From assembly GCF_002934455.1 (NCBI RefSeq), contig NZ_PTIR01000017.1:1-64000 (forward strand): DNA of 64,000 nt. Direction: 5' to 3'. This document shows positions 40,425 through 51,199 of the stretch, in pieces (position 1 is the stretch's first letter; each line of letters begins with the position of its first letter). The position numbers and the translations under genes were made by a program. Source of the stretch: Trinickia symbiotica (lineage in GTDB: Bacteria; Pseudomonadota; Gammaproteobacteria; Burkholderiales; Burkholderiaceae). The notes under the pieces are model-generated. The model was not told where the DNA came from. It saw only the letters and a program-made list of their open reading frames with translations, and searched no databases.

Positions 40425-42122
40425 ATGTCGGGCGACACCTTGACGCTTACGGCCGATGTGGGGGCGACGTCTGGAGAGGGCGGCGCGTATACGTTCTACT
40501 CCAGCCAGGTTGTTGTTCTTACGGCGACGCTGACGAAGGGGGGCGGCGCGGATGTGCTGAATGGACAAGAAATCGTCTTCTCCAAGATCGCTTCGCCGCA
40601 GCAGTCGATTCAGAACTCGACTTTCGAGTTTGTCGTTTTTCCGGCTGACCAGAATTGCGCGCCAGATTCGAAGACGGGGAGCGTCTCCGTCACATTGCAG
40701 CGCACGGGTTACGGTCGAGGCGTGGCTCAGTTGAGCGTATGGGTGGGCGGCGCGACCGGCGGGCCGTATCAGGTCTCCGCGAAAACGTGGATAGGCGATG
40801 TGACTTCCGATCCGCTGGAGTTCACTGTATCGAAGCCGATCGTGTTCGCCACGACCGGTCGCTCGGGGCGTTTCGTGCCATTGTCGCAGAGGAATACCGT
40901 CCCGTCCGATGGGAGCTTTGCCTATTGCTCGGTTTGCGTACTCGACGGAGATGGCGGTCCGTTGACGAACATGCGTGTACGGCTCGGCGCACGGGGCGAT
41001 GACATCGACGCATGGTGGGTGACACAACTGCTTTTATACCGCGAATACGATGCCGATGTTTCGCACGCGCTGCCTGTCTACAAAGACTCGGCACTCGGCT
41101 GGGGCGCCGATATATGCACTGACGAATTCGGATGCGCGGACGTCTTCGTATGTGCAAAGGCGAGCTTGCCTGCGTTGGGCACGTTGCAATCCACCGTCGG
41201 AGCGTACGGTATGAACAGCTTGACGATATTCGTCGTTGCCAACGTGCCAGACGGTGGAGGCGGCACCGTCGCCGGCCCCCAGCCGATTTTACAGGACGGC
41301 GACGAGCTGACGCTCGACGGCACCTCGACGACATTTGACGTGCAGATTCCGCATTATCAAGGAGTCAATAAGAACGACCATGTCTATCTGTTTTGCAATG
41401 GCGAATATCAGGGGGACCTGCTCGTGCAGGATGCGACCAAGGATCCTGTTGGGAAGATCCAAGCTGGGTGTTTTGCCTTGAGGAGTATCGATTACGACGA
41501 GGTTCAGCCGGAAAACAGCGTTGCCTACGTCGTCTCGCAAGCTGACCAAGCGTTTTATTCGATGACTAACTGGTTCCGAGCAAAGGGACCGCTACCTTGC
41601 GCTACGCCGCCGGAGGCCATATTCACGGCGCCTGCTCCATACGTGGTTGGAGACGAATTGGGGCTCCCGCTCAATTGTGACCGCGTATCGAAAGGCATAC
41701 GACTGCGGATACCGCTCGGCGGCCTCAATGTCGGGCTTGGCTATACCGTTTGGCTCACGGTCTACCTGAACGGCTCCCGCCCGGATCCTTTCGACGATCA
41801 GCCGAGGGGCGCCATCGCCAACGGACCGGTTGGATGGCGTTTGAATGGAAAGATGCTGCAGCTCGGCTATGCCGAATGGTGGTTTCCCAGTCGCACGTTG
41901 ATGGGCTACGGGCAATCAAGTGAGGGTGATCTGGGGACATTTCAGGCGCAATACCGAATATACGAGTCTTCCTTGACGCAGCCGGCGTTGGTCAGCGTCG
42001 ATGCAGCAACGCCGCTTTATACGTCGGAGATTCTGTTGCTGCCTTTGGACACCATTGCGCCGGCGGGTTGGGATGACGGCAGGAGTCAGAGGTTTTCCGA
42101 GGCTTCCATATGCGAAATGTAA
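40425..42122 (+). CDS. Ig-like beta-rich protein, no signal peptide (family A)
   Basis: A 565-residue protein whose start at 40425 is set by a full AAGGAGGT (40411-40418). It has no signal peptide. N-terminal sequence TLTLTADVGATSGEGGAYT and VLTATLTKGGGADVLNGQEI resembles a Big-type Ig domain. The middle has VCVLDGDGGPLTNMRVRLG and DEFGCADVFVCAKASL, the typical variable-region-then-turn pattern. The C-terminal half has NDHVYLFCNGEYQGDLL, TVWLTVYLNGSRPDPFDD and FQAQYRIYESS, paralleling the protein at 37855. Several Cys are present, unusual for an exported invasin. The end overlaps the next gene by 13 bases. Function unknown. Confidence 0.6.
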   Translation: MSGDTLTLTADVGATSGEGGAYTFYSSQVVVLTATLTKGGGADVLNGQEIVFSKIASPQQSIQNSTFEFVVFPADQNCAPDSKTGSVSVTLQRTGYGRGVAQLSVWVGGATGGPYQVSAKTWIGDVTSDPLEFTVSKPIVFATTGRSGRFVPLSQRNTVPSDGSFAYCSVCVLDGDGGPLTNMRVRLGARGDDIDAWWVTQLLLYREYDADVSHALPVYKDSALGWGADICTDEFGCADVFVCAKASLPALGTLQSTVGAYGMNSLTIFVVANVPDGGGGTVAGPQPILQDGDELTLDGTSTTFDVQIPHYQGVNKNDHVYLFCNGEYQGDLLVQDATKDPVGKIQAGCFALRSIDYDEVQPENSVAYVVSQADQAFYSMTNWFRAKGPLPCATPPEAIFTAPAPYVVGDELGLPLNCDRVSKGIRLRIPLGGLNVGLGYTVWLTVYLNGSRPDPFDDQPRGAIANGPVGWRLNGKMLQLGYAEWWFPSRTLMGYGQSSEGDLGTFQAQYRIYESSLTQPALVSVDAATPLYTSEILLLPLDTIAPAGWDDGRSQRFSEASICEM

Positions 42123-42847
42123 GCGGCAAGTACAGCCATTCGTTGCTGCCCGAGGGCACGCGATTCGAGGGCACGCGATTGAACGTTGCAGTGAATCAAG
42201 CGCAAACGCTTGTGTCCCCATGGCTGTTTCAAGCGCCCGACCTGGTGCTCGACTTGATCAATATCGATCCTCGCGACCCGGTTGTGGTCAGCGTGCTGTT
42301 GCCCGATGCCGTCGCCGATGAGCACTTCGTCGTGACGTTTGGAGACACAGAGAAAGATGCGAAAGCGGGAAGTGCGCGTCGCTTTGTCAACGATGTCCTT
42401 TTTCAAAGGAACGAACTGCCGGCGCTTTCCGATTCGTGCGTCGTGTCGTGCTCATTCCGGGACCTTTCGTCGCAGGTGACGATTGCGTTGCGCGACTCTT
42501 CGTCGGCATCGGCTTCGTGCATGCATGCAGGCAGCTTCTACGGGACGTATGTTTCCGGTTTCCTAGATGCATGGGTGTTGCCGACCGATTGCCGTCTGCT
42601 GAGGGATGCGCCCGTCATTCGCACCATGGGTCCCGCGGCACGCGTTTCCAATCCCCCGACACTCCCGATCGGAAGGCGAACGCCGACGGATCAGACGTCG
42701 CAAATCGGCGAAATCACGTTCGACGCGGATGTCCATGAATGGAAGATCGATATCTTCGACGATGTCGATCTCCAAACAGGAGACCTCCTTTCGATCGAAG
42801 TGCCACCGGGCCCGCCCGCGTGGCTTGCATTCTCAGTTTCGTTATAA
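42110..42847 (+). CDS. Island protein with FYGTYV motif (family B, copy 2)
   Basis: A 245-residue protein starting inside the end of the previous gene (13-base overlap), which implies coupled translation. There is no signal peptide. It has DLVLDLINIDPRDPVVVSV (about residues 43-61), then CMHAGSFYGTYVSGFLDAWV and PVIRTMGPAARV (about 143-180), matching the protein at 39594. The C-terminal tail EWKIDIFDDVDLQTGDLLSI parallels the beta-rich end of copy 1. In both places a family A protein precedes a family B protein, so the pair seems to have been duplicated. Function unknown. Confidence 0.55.
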   Translation: MRNVSGKYSHSLLPEGTRFEGTRLNVAVNQAQTLVSPWLFQAPDLVLDLINIDPRDPVVVSVLLPDAVADEHFVVTFGDTEKDAKAGSARRFVNDVLFQRNELPALSDSCVVSCSFRDLSSQVTIALRDSSSASASCMHAGSFYGTYVSGFLDAWVLPTDCRLLRDAPVIRTMGPAARVSNPPTLPIGRRTPTDQTSQIGEITFDADVHEWKIDIFDDVDLQTGDLLSIEVPPGPPAWLAFSVSL

Positions 42848-42860
42848 CCAATTCCATAGA

Positions 42861-45800
42861 ATGGCAATTCGTTGTTTGTCTTCCGATCTTGACTTACCTC
42901 CTGCGCGCCTGAAAGCGGTCTATGGCGCGCTCCTTATCCTCTTTGGCGGCGCGGTACCGGCAACCGCACACGCGGTTTGCACGTCGCCGAACTCGGTCAC
43001 TGCGCCGTGGACGATTGCCGCCCAAGGCAACAACATCCCCACATGCACCAATATCGATGGGAGCAACACGCTCGGCGGCAATCCGGTCGTCAATCTGCAA
43101 GGGCAGTCATCGAACGTAACCGTCTCAGCCGCCGGCGATAACGCTTATGACGATCACGGAAATGGCAGCAATATGAGCACCATTGTGATCGGCAATGCGC
43201 AGCCATCCACACTTGTGTTCGCCGTCGACGGAAACCAGACGATACAGGAGACGGGTGCGTACAAGAACAACTGGCGAGGAGTGCTGGTCCAGTCGTCGAA
43301 CTCCGCGCAGGCCGTGGCGCAATTCACCATCGATTCTCAGGCAAACGTGGCGATCTTCGGTCCTGCAGAAGCCGCCTATCAGGAGGGCATTACGCTCATT
43401 AGAGCGGCCACTGGCTCGCTGGCGAAGCTGCAATTGGACGGAACGTTGAGCATCCAGTTGGCGTCGCCAAGCGCAACGGCAAGTCCAAGCATCGCGCTCT
43501 ATGTGCAAAACGGAGCCCAGGTTTCCGGAAGCGGGGCGCTGAATGTTGGAGTATCCGCCGGCGACGTTTCGCAGGGAATTGGTATTTGGACGCAAATCGC
43601 GACCTCGGTGGCACTCACCGGCCCTGTCTCTCTCTACACGAGTGCCGTGAGCGTTCTGGCGCAAGGCGGTACAGTGACGCTCGACGGGAGCGGTCTCGGA
43701 GCGGGAAGTCTCAGTCACTTTGTCTCGCAGGGGGCAAATACCCCGCTGGGAGCAGATCGCCTTCAATCGGTATTTGTGGTCATCAACGATGCGTCGTTGA
43801 CGCTGAAGCATGCGACGGTCACGTTGCAGAATTCGGGCCCGAGCGCGGCGTCAGCCGCATTCAGCATAGATACGACTGGCGCTGTCGTGCTCGACGACGT
43901 GCAGTTGAGTTCCGACAACTCCACAAACACGAGCGCGCCTCCGCACAGCGGTTCCGGAAACTACGCCGCGGCCATCGATACCAGCGGCGGTAGCGTGAAG
44001 GCCTCCGGCGTCCAGATCGTAACCAATCGCGACAACGTGTATGGTCTTCTCATCGACGACAATCCGTCGAGCAGTCCCGTGCTCTTTTGCGGAACCAATG
44101 GCGGCGCTAGTCCGACGGCGTGCGACCCGACCTCGGGCATACCGCAGCAGAACTCAATTACGACAAACGGCGTCGGCGCGCACTTTCAACGACAGCACCT
44201 CCGATGCGTCAGGATCGATCATCAGGATCGACGCCGGCGCGACCGGAGGATTGCTCGACCTGAGCGGCAGGACCTCGACACTGACGGCGGGATTGCTCGA
44301 GTCCGGCGGCAGCGGTACGAATGCCGGCACGGTCAATCTTGGTGCGAACGATCTCATCCTCGATGGCGCAAGCGGAGGCTCCACGACCTATTCCGGCAAT
44401 ATCCAAGGATCGGGCGGACTCACACTGAACGGCACGGGCACGCAGGTGCTATCGGGCGCGCATGTCTTCGACTACACGGGGGCGACGAATGTCAACGGCG
44501 GAACGCTGGCTGTCGCCGGCGGCGCTGTCGGGCGCGACGTTCGCAGCACGTGGAAGACCTTCACCATCGACGCGTCCGGCACCCTCGATATCAGCGCGAA
44601 CGGCGGCAGCTTTCAGCTGGGCGGCATTTCGGGAAGCGGCACGGTCAAGACCGCAAGCAGCGGCTCGAGTTCGGACCTCGTCCTGGAAGGCTCGGGGTCG
44701 CAGACATTCTCGGGCTCCATTACGGGCAGCGGCGGTCTGACGATGGTCGGCAGCGGCACGCAGACGCTGTCCGGCTCGAACGTCTTCGACTACGCGGGCG
44801 ATACGACGATTTCATCCGGCACGTTGGCGGTGGGCGGAGCGAGCGGAAGCAACGTTCACAACGATCGGTTCACTTTCGACGACGGATCGCACACCGGCGG
44901 CACGCTCGACGTCAGCAACGGCGGCTTTACGTTGGCAGGCCTCATCGCACAGAACCCAGTTACGACGACTGCGGCCGTTCGACTCGGAACCAGCAGCGGA
45001 TCGACGGCCGATCTCAAACTCGCCGGCAACGGGACCTACGTCTTTCATGGTTCGATCTCGGGTTACGGCAACGTCATCAAGCAAAACGCGGGTAATCAGA
45101 CCTTGTCGGGTACCTCGGCATTCGGATTTACGGGCACAACGTTCATCGAGGGCGGAACGCTGTTGATCCGCAATATGGGAGACGCTTCGCAGTTCAACCA
45201 TGACTTCGAGTTGAACGGCGGCTGGCTTGATCTTTCCGATCCGACAGCGTTCGATTCGACGGGTGCTTCGGCGAATCAATGGCAACAACTGCACTTGAAG
45301 TACGGAAAGGACGCGAAAAACGGCGGCATCATCGGCGGCGACGACGGCATTTGGCTCGGCGAGAACGGTGACGATCAAACTGCAGAGGCGCAGATAGGCG
45401 GAGACGGAACCGTTGTTGGTCGACAAGGTGTCTACGTCGTAAAGACAGGCACCAATACACTCTGGTTGACCGGCGTCAATCACTACGTGGGATCGACGCG
45501 CATTCTAGGCGGAACCTTGAAGGTCTCCCAGGATAGCAACCTCGGCGAGACCGACTGCGCCGGACATTCGGCTTGTGAGCGTGAAGTGGTGCTCAACGGC
45601 GGCAACCTCGAGGTTGCCGGCAGCTTTGCCTCGCACCGGCAGATTCAGTTACAGGCCAACGGCACTCAGCCGACGAGCGGCGGGGTGATCGTCGACGACG
45701 GTGTTTCGACGACGTGGGACAGCATCGTCGATCAATCGCCGGGTGCTAACGCCACGCTGACGAAATTGGGCAACGGTTCGCTGACGTTCACGGGCGTGAG

Positions 45801-47751
45801 CAAGCTGGCGGGCGCCGACGTGAAGCAAGGCACGCTCGATCTGGGTCGCGCGACCGTCGACGCAACGACGACTACTACGGCTGCGCCGGCAATCACGCAG
45901 GAAGTCGGCACGACTGTCAGTCTTTCGGGCGGTGCGGTGTCGAGCAACGGCGACGGCATTCTCGCGAACGATACGAGTACCTTGAACCTCGCGAACGGAA
46001 CGAGTGTCTCGGTAGGAGCAGGCAGCGCCCTTTATCACGTCATTAACGGTACCGGTACGCTCAATGCCTCGCAGGAGGTATTGTCGGGCGGCTTGCGCGC
46101 GGATGGTGCAGGCACGCAGCTCAATGTCAACTTGTCGAACGGCAGTTCCTATACCGGTGTGCCCGAACTGCAGGGCGGCGCAACGGCGGCGCTGACGACT
46201 GACAGCACGAGCACCTGGAACATGACGGGCGATGCGTTGCTCACCCAGTTGACTAACCAAGGAACGATCGTCTTCGGGTCGCAGGCCGCGAGCGGCGTGT
46301 CGGCGCGCGCGGCGGGTGTGACCAACTACCAGACGCTGACGGTCAACGGCAATTACCAGGGCGGCGGCACAGTGAAGATGCGTACCGAACTGAATGTCGG
46401 CGGCGCTCTTGCGAATCAGAATACCGATCGTCTCCTCGTTACGGGCAATGCTAGCGGACAGACGTCATTGAATTTGACGACGTCCGGCACCGGCGCGAAC
46501 ACCAACACGGCGCTCAACAATCAGCCTATTCCGACCGAGGGGATTTCGTTGGTGCAGGTAGGCGCACAATCCACGGCAATTGCGTTTTCGCTGGCCGGGG
46601 GGTACGTTGTTGCGTCTGGGAGTCCCTATCAGTATCGACTCTTTGCATACGGTCCTGGCAGCAACGCGACGCCTGACCCCTCGCAAAGCCTCTTGCCGAA
46701 CGGGCAGACGCCGCAATGGGACTATCGTCTTCAGACGTCCTACATTGATTCGAGCGGGCTGCCGCACCCGGGAGAGCCCGACGGCGGCGGAGGTGGGCGC
46801 CCCGCGATCGTTCCGCAAGGCAGCACCTATCTGACTGCTCCGTTGGCTCTGCAAAACTATGAAGCAACGGTAATCGACAATCTCTATCGCCGCCTCGGCG
46901 ATGTTCGTCACGGCATCTCGGACTCATCGGGGCAGACCGAGGAGGTCTTTGCGAGAACGATCGACAGTCGCAGCTTTTACCACAGCAACCTCGGTTTTCA
47001 AAATTACGGCTACGACTTCAATCAGGACATCGAAGCACTTCAGTTCGGCGGCAATTGGCTGAAGCGAGTCAGCGGAGATCACGAGCTGCGTCTCGGAGGC
47101 GCGGTCACGCTGGGGCACACATCGGTGGATCCGCAGGCGGCTGCCGTCGAGTCGAGCTCCGCCTCGATCGACACTTACAACCTCGCATTGACGGGAACGT
47201 GGCAGAACCGCAATGGCTGGTACGTCGATGGCGTCGTTTCGGCAGGGCGTTATAGCGGGGCCATTAGTACATCGCAGCGTGGAGAGATAGGTCGCATCGC
47301 AGCCAACGGCTTTGATGTTTCGATGGAGAGCGGCCGCAGCATCACGCTCAACAATGGTCTCGAGATTGAGCCGCATGCGCAGGTGCTCGCGCAATTGCTG
47401 CACTTCGAGGGCAGGCAAGACAACGACGGCATCAACGTCAATACAGGCGACTTGTTCGCTTTCACGGGGCTTCTTGGAGTGCGGATGTCGATGCCTGTTC
47501 CTTGGACGGTTTCGTGGAAGCCGTACATGCGCGTCGATTTCCTGCACACCTGGATGAACTCGCCCAATCTAACGATGTCGGGTCAGACGTTCGAGGTTGC
47601 CACGCCGGGCAGTGCCGTGCAACTCGGTATTGGCGCCGCCGGGATGATTACGCCGAATCTGTCGGCGTATGGAGAAGTGAGCGGAAAACAGCGGCTCGGT
47701 CATGGCTTCGACAGCATCGGAGCGACGCTGGGGTTGCGCTATACGTTCTAA
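42861..47751 (+). pseudogene. Type V autotransporter adhesin split by a one-base frameshift
   Basis: The first frame starts at ATG 42861 with a signal peptide (AVYGALLILFGGAVPATAHA) and a Ser/Thr/Gly-rich passenger with regular beta repeats up to SITTNGVGA at about 44180. The continuation, TFNDSTSDASGSIIRIDAG, is in another frame from about 44182, with passenger repeats such as GGLTLNGTGTQVLSG and GGLTMVGSGTQTLSG. The C-terminal barrel starts near ALQNYEATVIDNLYRRLGD (about 46850) and ends ATLGLRYTF. The total of 4891 bases is 3n+1, matching one extra base within GGCGTCGGCGCGC (44170-44182). Repaired length is about 1629 residues. Without repair, signal and barrel are uncoupled; the second frame alone could only start at internal ATGs. 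Confidence 0.8.
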
Positions 47752-47787
47752 CGCTTAACAGCCAGAGGCGATTCAAGGAGAAAGCAA

Positions 47788-48978
47788 ATGTTGCCGGTAG
47801 CCACGAACGAAGATTTGGGTGCCATCAAGCTAAGTGATGACTTCACCATGGACCCCGACGGCACACTGCATGTCAAGGGAGGGTCGAGCGGGGGCAGCGT
47901 CAAACCCGGCGCTCCGACAGGTTACGTGAACCTGGAGCCCAAAGACGGTAGCGCGACGACGTACATGCGCTCGGATGCGACGCCGGGCTTGGATCAGAGC
48001 ATTTCGCCGCAGTGGACCAATCCACATTTCTTCAAGAGCGATGTCAACTTCAAGAGCGATGTCAATTTTTCGGTGAAGACTCCATGGAAACCGCCCACGA
48101 AGAACACGAACGGACTCAACCTGTCCAGCTCTGCGCTCAACTGGGCCGTACAGACCGGATTCACTTACGACTTCTATGTCGATGGAAACCTAATCGGCCG
48201 CATCGATAATCCCTCGAACCCGTCGGGCTCCGACAGCTTGGTCTCCAAGGCGTATGTCGACAGCCATGCGTCCACGCAGACGGCGCTTTTGCTCGACGTG
48301 GTGGCTGCTTACGGCAGTCCTCCGCTCGACGAAGCCCATCATCCGGACTGGCAACCATCGAGTGTGCTGACGGTGTATGGCCCGCCCAAGTTGCGCTGTG
48401 TGCTGGTGGTCGGCAACGGCGCCACAATTGTCGGGCAGGACGTCGAGCCGACCAAGGAGAACTTCACGATCGGTGACGATGGGACTTGGCAACGCAGTAT
48501 TCAGATGCCTGGTACCGCTAAGAGCTGGCTCGCAACGGTTGCCGTTGCGCCGTTCTATCAGGGCAGCGCAGATAAAAACGCGTTGGCGATGTTGGGGTCG
48601 ATCACGCCAGTGCAAAAAATGGTGCCCTTCCTCCCGATGCAGTCTGCGGGTATGGATGTGGATTACGTCTTGAGCTACGGCTATACGCGTGCCGCACCAT
48701 GCGATGGCACATCGCAATGCCAAATCAGCGTCTTCGGTCCGGAGAACGGCTCAGTCAAGATGGCAATCAACTCAGGCCCGGGCGTATTCGAAAACGGACA
48801 GAAATCCTTTACCCCGCAGCTAAACCCCTCGGGTTGGGTAATTGTTGGCGTGAAAGGCGATGGCAGTCAGTTGCCGGGCGCGGTGGAGGTGCAGATTTCA
48901 GATCCGACGGGACAGGAAGATAGCATCTATGCGTATCCGTCGTTTGTCTCCCCTCCCAAGGTGAGCGGCGCGTGGTGA
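47788..48978 (+). CDS. Phage tail-fibre-like protein
   Basis: A 396-residue protein with AAGGAG 7 bases before its ATG. The N-terminus ATNEDLGAIKLSDDFTMD and PDGTLHVKGGSSGG, then YVNLEPKDGSATTYMRSDAT, is the style of phage tail-fibre and trimeric stalk proteins. A tandem duplication gives FKSDVNFKSDVNF (about residues 82-94). SDSLVSKAYVDSHAS (about 149-163) resembles a tail-fibre neck motif. The C-terminal part, with PSGWVIVGVKGDGSQLPGA, is again Ig-like. No signal peptide is seen. It may be a surface or tail-type appendage protein; no other phage structural genes are nearby. Confidence 0.5.
   Translation: MLPVATNEDLGAIKLSDDFTMDPDGTLHVKGGSSGGSVKPGAPTGYVNLEPKDGSATTYMRSDATPGLDQSISPQWTNPHFFKSDVNFKSDVNFSVKTPWKPPTKNTNGLNLSSSALNWAVQTGFTYDFYVDGNLIGRIDNPSNPSGSDSLVSKAYVDSHASTQTALLLDVVAAYGSPPLDEAHHPDWQPSSVLTVYGPPKLRCVLVVGNGATIVGQDVEPTKENFTIGDDGTWQRSIQMPGTAKSWLATVAVAPFYQGSADKNALAMLGSITPVQKMVPFLPMQSAGMDVDYVLSYGYTRAAPCDGTSQCQISVFGPENGSVKMAINSGPGVFENGQKSFTPQLNPSGWVIVGVKGDGSQLPGAVEVQISDPTGQEDSIYAYPSFVSPPKVSGAW
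48031..48066 (+). repeat. 18-bp tandem duplication
   Basis: Two copies of an 18-base unit (48031-48048 and 48049-48066), differing only in the last base, encode FKSDVN twice. The unit keeps the reading frame. Confidence 0.9.
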
Positions 48979-49065
48979 AGAGGTAGGTGACAGGCGTCGT
49001 CGCGCATCAGACAGCAGGTTTTCGTTTTGACATTGTGATTGACCGCATACTGCTGGGAGATTGCC

Positions 49066-49899
<834 letters not shown>

Positions 49900-49976
49900 C
49901 GAAGATGCTGCAACATCTTCGAGCTGATGCGCTCCACCGCCCAACCACGTCGTATCCGGGCGTGGTGAAGGGCGGG

Positions 49977-50001
49977 CAGCGCGCGACACGTTCGCGCGCT
50001 G
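49977..50001 (+). other. Hairpin upstream of the QueA-like gene
   Basis: A 9-bp perfect stem, CAGCGCGCG with its complement, closes a 7-base loop. It lies 46 bases before the GTG at 50048 and has no T-tract, so it is more likely an mRNA structure or pause site than a terminator. Confidence 0.4.
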
Positions 50002-50047
50002 TGCCCTGCGCGAATGATCGGCTGCGGACGATAGAGAGGGGTGCATT

Positions 50048-51142
50048 GTGAGAACCGAGGACTTCTACTTCACACTCGAGCCGGCCCTCGTACCAGAGTT
50101 CCCTGTCGAATTGCGCGGCCACCAGCGCGATAGCGGGAGGATGATCGTGCTCGACAGGGAATGCGGGACAATCGCGCATGAGGTGTTTTCGTCCATTTGC
50201 GATCATGTTCGCGGTGGCGACCTTCTCGTTCTGAACGACAGCTACGTATTGCCGAACATGCTTTTGTTCCAGAACGGCAATCATGCGGCGTGGGTGATCA
50301 TCTGCGGTCATGAGCCGGAGGCTACGGCCATCGTCGCCATCCGGCCGATCGACGTACCCGAATCCGGCCTTGTTCTGGTGTCGGCGGACGACGACCGGCT
50401 TCGATGCACTTTGACCGCGCCGCTGCCGCGTGGGCTTTGGAGGGCTACGTTCGATCCTATGGACCGACTGACGCAGACGTTGGAGCAGTACGGGCAGCGC
50501 TTTTACCGCTCGGCCTTGCCGGCGGAGCGCGGCATGGTGGATACAAGCCCCGTGCCGTCGTCCTGGCGTTCGACGCCCGCTGCATATCGTTCGGTCTATG
50601 CGAAGACGCCGGGCTCGCTGCACATTCCATCGGCGGGCCTTCACTTTTCCGAGGCGTTGCTGGGGCGCTTAGCGGGCAAGGGTGTCGAAATCGCGTACAT
50701 CACGCTGCACGTGGGCGCGACTGAACTTCTCTCCGTGCGTGCCATTGGCGAGCCTGAAATCGAACAGCACCAGGTGAGACCGGAGTTTTTCTCTGTCGGT
50801 CCAATAGCCGCGGCTCAGATCAACCGGGCGATGGACGAAGGGCGGCGCGTTGTTGCGGTCGGGACGACCGTTTTGCGGACTCTGGAAACATTGGCGGTCG
50901 GCAACACGTCAAAGGCGGCAATAGAACCGCAGACGGGATGGACCGGTCTTTACATTTACCCCGGTTTTCGCTTCAACGTCGCGGATGCATTGCTCACGAA
51001 TCTTCACCGGCCCAGGTCGACTCACCTCGTACTGACGGCGGCGTTTGGCGGCTACGACCTGGTGATGAAAAGCTATGCCGAGATGATTGCCGCGGGCGGC
51101 TACGAGTTCGATATGTTCGGCGACAGCATGCTGATCGTTTAG
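50048..51142 (+). CDS. Divergent QueA-like protein (SAM:tRNA ribosyltransferase-isomerase fold)
   Basis: A 364-residue relative of QueA, which transfers and isomerises the ribose of SAM onto queuosine-tRNA. It starts with GTG at 50048 after GAGAGGG. Recognisable blocks are HQRDSGRMIVLDRECG (about 25-40), RGGDLLVLNDSYVLP (about 55-69), SLHIPSAGLHFSEALL (about 195), VVAVGTTVLRTLETLA (about 276) and YIYPGFRFNVADALLTNLHR (about 304-323). Key QueA stretches differ: the usual NDTRVIPARL is NDSYVLPNML, and HVGxGTFxPV is HVGATELLSV. A true queA normally sits by tgt, not in an accessory island. It may act on another SAM-dependent substrate; function uncertain. Confidence 0.7.
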   Translation: MRTEDFYFTLEPALVPEFPVELRGHQRDSGRMIVLDRECGTIAHEVFSSICDHVRGGDLLVLNDSYVLPNMLLFQNGNHAAWVIICGHEPEATAIVAIRPIDVPESGLVLVSADDDRLRCTLTAPLPRGLWRATFDPMDRLTQTLEQYGQRFYRSALPAERGMVDTSPVPSSWRSTPAAYRSVYAKTPGSLHIPSAGLHFSEALLGRLAGKGVEIAYITLHVGATELLSVRAIGEPEIEQHQVRPEFFSVGPIAAAQINRAMDEGRRVVAVGTTVLRTLETLAVGNTSKAAIEPQTGWTGLYIYPGFRFNVADALLTNLHRPRSTHLVLTAAFGGYDLVMKSYAEMIAAGGYEFDMFGDSMLIV

Positions 51143-51199
51143 TGGCCCGATAGCGCCAACACGCGAAACGCGTTCTCAATGCGAAGGCCGACGACGGAT

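Noticed and set aside
44041-44180. ATG at 44041 as a genuine start of a separate autotransporter gene
   Set aside because: The first 45 or so residues in this frame are Arg-rich shadow sequence without a signal peptide, while the other frame carries coherent passenger sequence up to about 44180. One frameshifted gene explains the data better.
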